Source: an uncultured Bacteroidales bacterium
Lineage (GTDB): Bacteria > Bacteroidota > Bacteroidia > Bacteroidales > P3
Length of the DNA stretch: 10,878 nt
Direction of reading: 5' to 3'
Assembly (NCBI GenBank): GCA_947176875.1
Contig: CAMWSI010000011.1
Span: forward strand, 1 to 10,878
The position numbers and the translations under genes were made by a program. Positions 6,709-10,878 of this stretch are shown here, in pieces (positions within the stretch are counted from its first letter, which is position 1; each line of letters begins with the position of its first letter). The notes under the pieces were generated by a model. The model ran no database searches. It was not told the origin of the DNA and saw nothing but the letters and a program-made list of their open reading frames with translations.

Positions 6709-9398
6709 TGGGCGATGCGTTCCTTAAGCAGACGGATGCGTTCCTCCGCATCGGCCTGCTTCTTGCGTTCGCCGGCCACGACCGCTTCGGGCGCACCGTC
6801 CACGAACTTGGGATTTCCGAGTTTCTGCATGACCTTGCGCAAGAAGCCCTCCGCATAAGCCAATTCTTCCTTGGCTTTGGCCAGTTCGGCGGCCACATCC
6901 ACGCTCTCCGCCTCCATGCGCACGAAGAAAGCGGTCGTACCCACCACGAACGTATAGGCTTTTTCCACCGCCTCGGTCACATAGTCGAGGCTTTCCAGAT
7001 TGCAGAGTTTGGCGACGACGGCGTCGAACAACGGGTCGGCCGCCTCGCCGCCGTTCTTCTGTACACTCAGTTTCAAAGGTGTTTTGGGCGAAATGTTCTT
7101 GCCGTTGCGTACGGCACGTATGCCCATGACAACCTCTTTGGCGAACTCGCCGCGCCGCAACAAGGCCTTGTCGTCGGCTTCGGACGGGTTCCGCGCCAAA
7201 GCGTTGTAAACCGTGCTTTCGAACATAAGGCTCCGGTCTTCGCGGCCGGGTCGCAATACATGCCAGACTTCCTCGGTCAGGAACGGCATGAACGGATGCA
7301 TGAGCGTCATGAGGCGGTCGAAGAAGTCCAGCGTCTTTTCGTAGGTCTCGCGGTCGATGGGCTGGCCGTAAGCCGGTTTGATCATCTCCAGATACCAGGC
7401 GCAGAATTCGTCCCAGACGAGTTTGTAGCCGGCCATGAGCGCATCGCTGAGCCTATATTTCGTATAGCAGTCTTCCATGAAGGCGGCCGTCTGCCGCAAC
7501 GACGCCTCGAACCAGCTCACGGCCGTACGGCGGATGCCGGCGTGCGCGGCGGCGTCCGCGCCGCCGCTGCCGGCGGGCGAATCACTTACCGTCCAGCCCT
7601 TGACCAGACGGAGCGCGTTCCAGATTTTGTTGCAGAAATTGCGGCCCTGCTCGCACATGGCTTCGTCGAACGGCAGGTCGTTGCCCGCCGGCGACGTGAG
7701 CAGCATGCCCACGCGCACGCCGTCCGCCCCGTACTTGTCGATCAGGCCGATCGGGTCGGGCGAATTGCCGAGCGACTTACTCATCTTGCGGCCCAGTTTG
7801 TCGCGCACCGTCCCCGTATAATACACATGCGAGAACGGAATTTGCTTTCTGAAATGCAGGCCGGCCATGATCATGCGCGCCACCCAGAAGAACATGATGT
7901 CGGGCGCGGTCACAAGGTCGCAGACCGGATAGTAATAATTGATTTCGGGATTGTCGGGGCGGGTCACGCCGTCGAAAACCGACATCGGCCACAGCCAGGA
8001 CGAGAACCAAGTGTCGAGTACGTCTTCGTCTTGACGCAAATCGGCGAGCGTGTAAGCGGCGGCCTCCGGATAACGCGCCTTGGCCTGGGCCAAGGCCTCT
8101 TCGGCCGTCCGCGCCACCACCACTTCCTTGTTCGGCAGATAATAGGCCGGAATGCGCTGCCCCCACCACAACTGACGCGAAATGCACCAGTCCTTGATGG
8201 TTTCCATCCAGTGGCGGTACGTATTCTTGAACTTGGCCGGATGAAAGCATACCGTATCGTCCATCACCACCTCGAGCGCGGGTTTGGCCAACGACGGCAT
8301 TTTCAGGAACCACTGCGCCGACAGCTTCGGTTCTATCACCACGTCGGTCCGTTCGGAATAACCCACCTTGTTCGTGTAATCCTCTTCTTTCTCCAACAAA
8401 CCGGCCGCTTTCAGATCCTTGACAATCTGCTTGCGCAGATCGAAGCGGTCCATGCCCGCGTAAAGCCCCACCTTGCCGTTCACGCGGCCGTCGGGTTCGA
8501 AAATATCAATGACCTCCAATTTGTATCTGAGGCCTATCTCATAGTCGTTGACATCGTGGGCCGGCGTGATCTTGAGGCATCCCGTACCGAACTCCCTATC
8601 GACGTAGGTATCGGTGATGACGGGTATCTCGCGGTTCACAATCGGCACGCGCAGTTTAAGGCCGTGCAGGTCGGCGTAACGCGGGTCTTCCGGATGCACG
8701 CAGACCGCCACATCGCCCAAAATCGTCTCGGGCCGCGTCGTGGCCACGATGACATACCGTCCCGGTTGCCCCACGACCTCATAACGCAGGTAGAACAGCT
8801 TGCCGTGGACTTCCTTGTAGATGACCTCCTCGTCGGAAAGCGCGGTCAAGGCTTTGGGATCCCAATTGACCATGCGCACGCCGCGGTAAATCAGACCTTC
8901 TTCGTAAAGGCGGACGAACACGTCGATGACGGCCCCGTAACAGCCCGGGTCCATCGTAAAGCGCGTGCGGTCCCAATCGCAGGAAGTCCCGAGCCGCCGC
9001 AACTGTTGCAGGATGATGCCGCCGTACTTTTCCTTCCACTGCCAGGCGTATTCCAGGAACTCTTCCCGCGACAGTTTCTTCTTGTCGATGCCCTGTTCCT
9101 TAAGCCAGGCCACGACCTTGGCTTCCGTGGCGATGGAGGCGTGGTCGAGCCCCGGCACCCAGCAGGCGTTCTTGCCCTGCATACGGGCGCGACGCACGAG
9201 CACATCCTGTATCGTGTTGTTGAGCATGTGCCCCATGTGCAGGATACCCGTCACGTTGGGCGGCGGAATGACCACCGTATAAGGCGGCCGCGTGGTATCC
9301 ACCTCCGAGTGGAAGCACTTGTTATCCAACCAATATCGATACCATTTCGCCTCTATCTCCGAGGGACTGTACTTTGCCGACAGTGTATTTTCTTCCAT
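6696..9398 (-). CDS. valS: Valyl-tRNA synthetase
   Basis: Charges tRNA-Val with valine in the cytoplasm, a class I aminoacyl-tRNA synthetase that also hydrolyses mischarged Thr-tRNA. The 900-residue protein has all expected parts. The catalytic HIGH signature appears as HMGH (54-57) after PPPNVTG. The editing domain has [14 protein letters not shown] (219-232) and a conserved HDVNDYEIG (281-289). The second half of the Rossmann fold has [17 protein letters not shown] (404-420) and [10 protein letters not shown] (462-471). The ATP loop KMSKS is at 538-542. The anticodon-binding helical domain covers about 630-780, and the C-terminal tRNA-binding coiled coil about 835-899. The ATG at 9398 follows a recognisable Bacteroidota-type promoter and precedes the usual N-terminal [13 protein letters not shown] block. 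The stop overlaps the next gene by 13 bases. Length and motifs are normal for the family. Confidence 0.98.
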   Translation of the reverse strand: MEENTLSAKYSPSEIEAKWYRYWLDNKCFHSEVDTTRPPYTVVIPPPNVTGILHMGHMLNNTIQDVLVRRARMQGKNACWVPGLDHASIATEAKVVAWLKEQGIDKKKLSREEFLEYAWQWKEKYGGIILQQLRRLGTSCDWDRTRFTMDPGCYGAVIDVFVRLYEEGLIYRGVRMVNWDPKALTALSDEEVIYKEVHGKLFYLRYEVVGQPGRYVIVATTRPETILGDVAVCVHPEDPRYADLHGLKLRVPIVNREIPVITDTYVDREFGTGCLKITPAHDVNDYEIGLRYKLEVIDIFEPDGRVNGKVGLYAGMDRFDLRKQIVKDLKAAGLLEKEEDYTNKVGYSERTDVVIEPKLSAQWFLKMPSLAKPALEVVMDDTVCFHPAKFKNTYRHWMETIKDWCISRQLWWGQRIPAYYLPNKEVVVARTAEEALAQAKARYPEAAAYTLADLRQDEDVLDTWFSSWLWPMSVFDGVTRPDNPEINYYYPVCDLVTAPDIMFFWVARMIMAGLHFRKQIPFSHVYYTGTVRDKLGRKMSKSLGNSPDPIGLIDKYGADGVRVGMLLTSPAGNDLPFDEAMCEQGRNFCNKIWNALRLVKGWTVSDSPAGSGGADAAAHAGIRRTAVSWFEASLRQTAAFMEDCYTKYRLSDALMAGYKLVWDEFCAWYLEMIKPAYGQPIDRETYEKTLDFFDRLMTLMHPFMPFLTEEVWHVLRPGREDRSLMFESTVYNALARNPSEADDKALLRRGEFAKEVVMGIRAVRNGKNISPKTPLKLSVQKNGGEAADPLFDAVVAKLCNLESLDYVTEAVEKAYTFVVGTTAFFVRMEAESVDVAAELAKAKEELAYAEGFLRKVMQKLGNPKFVDGAPEAVVAGERKKQADAEERIRLLKERIAQWEK

Positions 9399-9423
9399 AA
9401 AACAATCGTTCTAAAAAAACTTG

Positions 9424-9455
9424 TAAAGTTAACGAAAATCAAGCGTAGAAACAAA
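9424..9455 (-). promoter_or_regulatory. Bacteroidota-type promoter for valS
   Basis: Read on the minus strand, TTTG (9452-9455) is followed after 20 bases by TAACTTTA (9424-9431). This matches the Bacteroidota housekeeping sigma consensus TTTG / TAnnTTTG at all but the last base, with suitable spacing. Transcription would start near 9417, leaving a leader of roughly 20 bases. The leader is AT-rich and lacks a Shine-Dalgarno, as is common in this phylum. The region stands out as AT-rich in an otherwise GC-rich window. Confidence 0.6.
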
Positions 9456-9503
9456 CACCCGCCGTTACGCATGTCGCTGCGCACGCTTTTCCGCATCCGC
9501 CTT

Positions 9504-10871
9504 TTACGCCCGGCCGTCGCTCTCTATGAGACGTCCGAGCGCATCCAACGCATCGGCTTCGGGGATGCCCTGCTCCACGAGTTGCCCCTTGCGGTAGAGG
9601 TTGACGCGGCCACCGCCGCAGCCGATATAGCCGTAGTCGGCGTCGGCCATTTCGCCCGGCCCGTTGACCACGCAGCCCATGACGGCGATCGTGAAGCCCT
9701 TGTAGCCGGCAAACCGCCGCTTGACCTTGTCCAGCACCTCTTCGATGTTGTATTGCGTACGGCCGCAGGACGGACAGGCCACGAAACGCGCCTTGTGGTA
9801 GCGGCGCTCGGCGGCCTGGTAGAGATCGTCGAGCAGCGTTTTCCGTTCGGCCGCGGTCAAGGCGGTATCCGCGAGCGACACGGTCTCGTCGCCCTGCAAC
9901 AGACGGTCGGCATAGGCCACGGCCGCCGCCACGGGTACGTCGGCGGCCGGTATCCGCGCCCAGTCGGGCGCGGGGGCTTGCTCAACGCCCGCTCCCTCCA
10001 CCGGCGCCGGCGTTTGGGCGAAGGCTTCCGCCCAACGCACGATGGCCCGCGCCACCGGTATTTCCTTTTCCGGCGCCTCGGTCAGCGAGACGCGAATCGT
10101 ATCGCCTATGCCAGCCTTGAGCAAGCCGCCTATGCCCACCGCCGAAATCAGGCGGCCGTCCAAGCCGTTGCCGGCCTCGGTCACGCCGAGATGCAACGGA
10201 TACACATCGCCGCGCGAGCGCATGGCCTCCACGGCCAACAGCACGGCTTCCCGCATCTGCCGCACCGAGCTGGACTTCATCGATAGCACGAGATTGCGGA
10301 AATCCTGCGCCTCGCACACTTCGATGAACTCCACGGCCGAGGCCACCATGGCCTGCGGCACGGAGGCCGCGCTCCTCAGCATACGCTCCGACAGCGAGCC
10401 GTGGTTGACACCCAACCGGATAGCCGTGCCGTTCGCGCGGCAGACGTCCAACAGCGGGCCCAACCGCTCGGCCATACGTTGGCGCGCGGCTTCGTGGTCG
10501 GCCGCCGTAAACGTGGCCTGCCCCGTCGGCTTATCAACATAGTTGCCCGGATTGATACGCACTTTCTCCACGACCTGCGCCGCCTGCACGGCCACCTCCG
10601 GCAGGAAATGCACGTCGGCCGCCAAAGGCACCGTACAGCCCTCCTTATGCAACGTGTTCTTGATTTCCGCCAAGGCCTCCACGTGCTTGAAGGCCGGCGT
10701 CGTCACGCGCACGAGCGCGCAACCCGCCTCCACAAGCCGTTTGATTTGCTCCACGGTGGCGCGCACGTCCAAGGTGTCGGTGTTCGTCATCGACTGGATC
10801 ACGACCGGCTGCCGGCCGCCTATGCGCAGGGGGCCGACGGCCACCTCTCGCGCCTCGAACTTCCTCAGCAT
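9504..10871 (-). CDS. ispG: 4-hydroxy-3-methylbut-2-enyl-diphosphate synthase
   Basis: IspG (GcpE) reductively opens the ring of methylerythritol cyclodiphosphate to HMBPP, the penultimate step of the non-mevalonate isoprenoid pathway, using a 4Fe-4S cluster. The TIM-barrel domain (about 1-275) has VVIQSMTNTDTLD (23-35), RINPGNYVDK (105-114), GVNHGSLSERM (154-164) and LHLGVTEAG (226-234). The cluster domain (about 361-455) has the ligands C366 and C369 (ACPSCGRTQYN) and C400 in MGCVVNGPGE, with catalytic E407. The barrel sequence resembles the three-domain lineage (Bacteroidota, Chlamydiae, plants). However, only about 90 residues, partly Ala/Pro-rich, separate barrel and cluster domain, where that lineage usually has a domain of 200 or more. 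The ATG at 10871 fits the family's N-terminus, but only 7 bases precede it here, so a slightly longer form cannot be excluded. Its promoter lies outside the window. Confidence 0.96.
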   Translation of the reverse strand: MLRKFEAREVAVGPLRIGGRQPVVIQSMTNTDTLDVRATVEQIKRLVEAGCALVRVTTPAFKHVEALAEIKNTLHKEGCTVPLAADVHFLPEVAVQAAQVVEKVRINPGNYVDKPTGQATFTAADHEAARQRMAERLGPLLDVCRANGTAIRLGVNHGSLSERMLRSAASVPQAMVASAVEFIEVCEAQDFRNLVLSMKSSSVRQMREAVLLAVEAMRSRGDVYPLHLGVTEAGNGLDGRLISAVGIGGLLKAGIGDTIRVSLTEAPEKEIPVARAIVRWAEAFAQTPAPVEGAGVEQAPAPDWARIPAADVPVAAAVAYADRLLQGDETVSLADTALTAAERKTLLDDLYQAAERRYHKARFVACPSCGRTQYNIEEVLDKVKRRFAGYKGFTIAVMGCVVNGPGEMADADYGYIGCGGGRVNLYRKGQLVEQGIPEADALDALGRLIESDGRA

Positions 10872-10878
10872 ACCAACG

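Noticed and set aside
9460..9503. Possible terminator after ispG
   Set aside because: The best stem is six pairs with one wobble (TGCGCA with TGCGTA) and the T-rich sequence begins about 10 bases later, overlapping the valS promoter. This is too weak to call.
6561..10286. A plus-strand open frame of 1241 codons opposite valS and most of ispG
   Set aside because: It is exactly in codon register with both genes on the other strand. Its openness only means that they use almost no TTA, CTA or TCA codons. Its product is His/Arg-rich without domains, while valS and ispG are full-length with all motifs.
9504..10871. ispG as a broken or truncated gene because of its short middle
   Set aside because: The frame is continuous and all cluster ligands and catalytic residues are present on both sides of the short linker, so it reads as an intact shorter enzyme, not a pseudogene.

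Overview
The window is a compact, GC-rich bacterial chromosome segment. Seven protein-coding genes all lie on the minus strand and run from the right end to the left: ispG, valS, a small predicted membrane protein, an LptF/LptG-type permease, two family-4-like glycosyltransferases and ligA. They fill almost the whole window. The largest gaps are 105 and 86 bases, and four of the junctions are overlaps or spacers of 4 bases or less. I see no tRNA, rRNA, CRISPR array, insertion sequence, integrase or phage gene.

The best guess for the host is Bacteroidota, perhaps a GC-rich Bacteroidales lineage such as a Rikenellaceae/Alistipes-like organism. Three signs support this. The gap before valS has a -33 TTTG / -7 TAnnTTTG-like promoter, typical of that phylum. 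No gene has a clear Shine-Dalgarno sequence. IspG carries the GNYVDK-type signature of the three-domain lineage found in Bacteroidota, Chlamydiae and plants. The phylum is a fairly firm inference; the family is a guess.

Right part (about 6.06-10.87 kb): ispG makes HMBPP in the non-mevalonate isoprenoid pathway. It is followed by valS (valyl-tRNA synthetase), which has its own promoter. A predicted secreted or membrane protein of unknown function overlaps the end of valS by 13 bases. Left part (0.01-5.97 kb): after a short gap holding a heptanucleotide repeat tract, an LptF/G-type permease, two glycosyltransferases and NAD-dependent DNA ligase form a tightly packed, probably co-transcribed run. 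The permease and glycosyltransferases suggest surface glycolipid or LPS assembly; ligA looks like a housekeeping passenger.

This is mostly an ordinary housekeeping region, and I found no new defence or mobile system. The points most worth a second look are the IspG, which looks like the three-domain type but has most of its middle domain missing; the heptanucleotide tract at 6017-6051; the uncharacterised membrane protein with its uncertain start; and the permease with an extra periplasmic segment.
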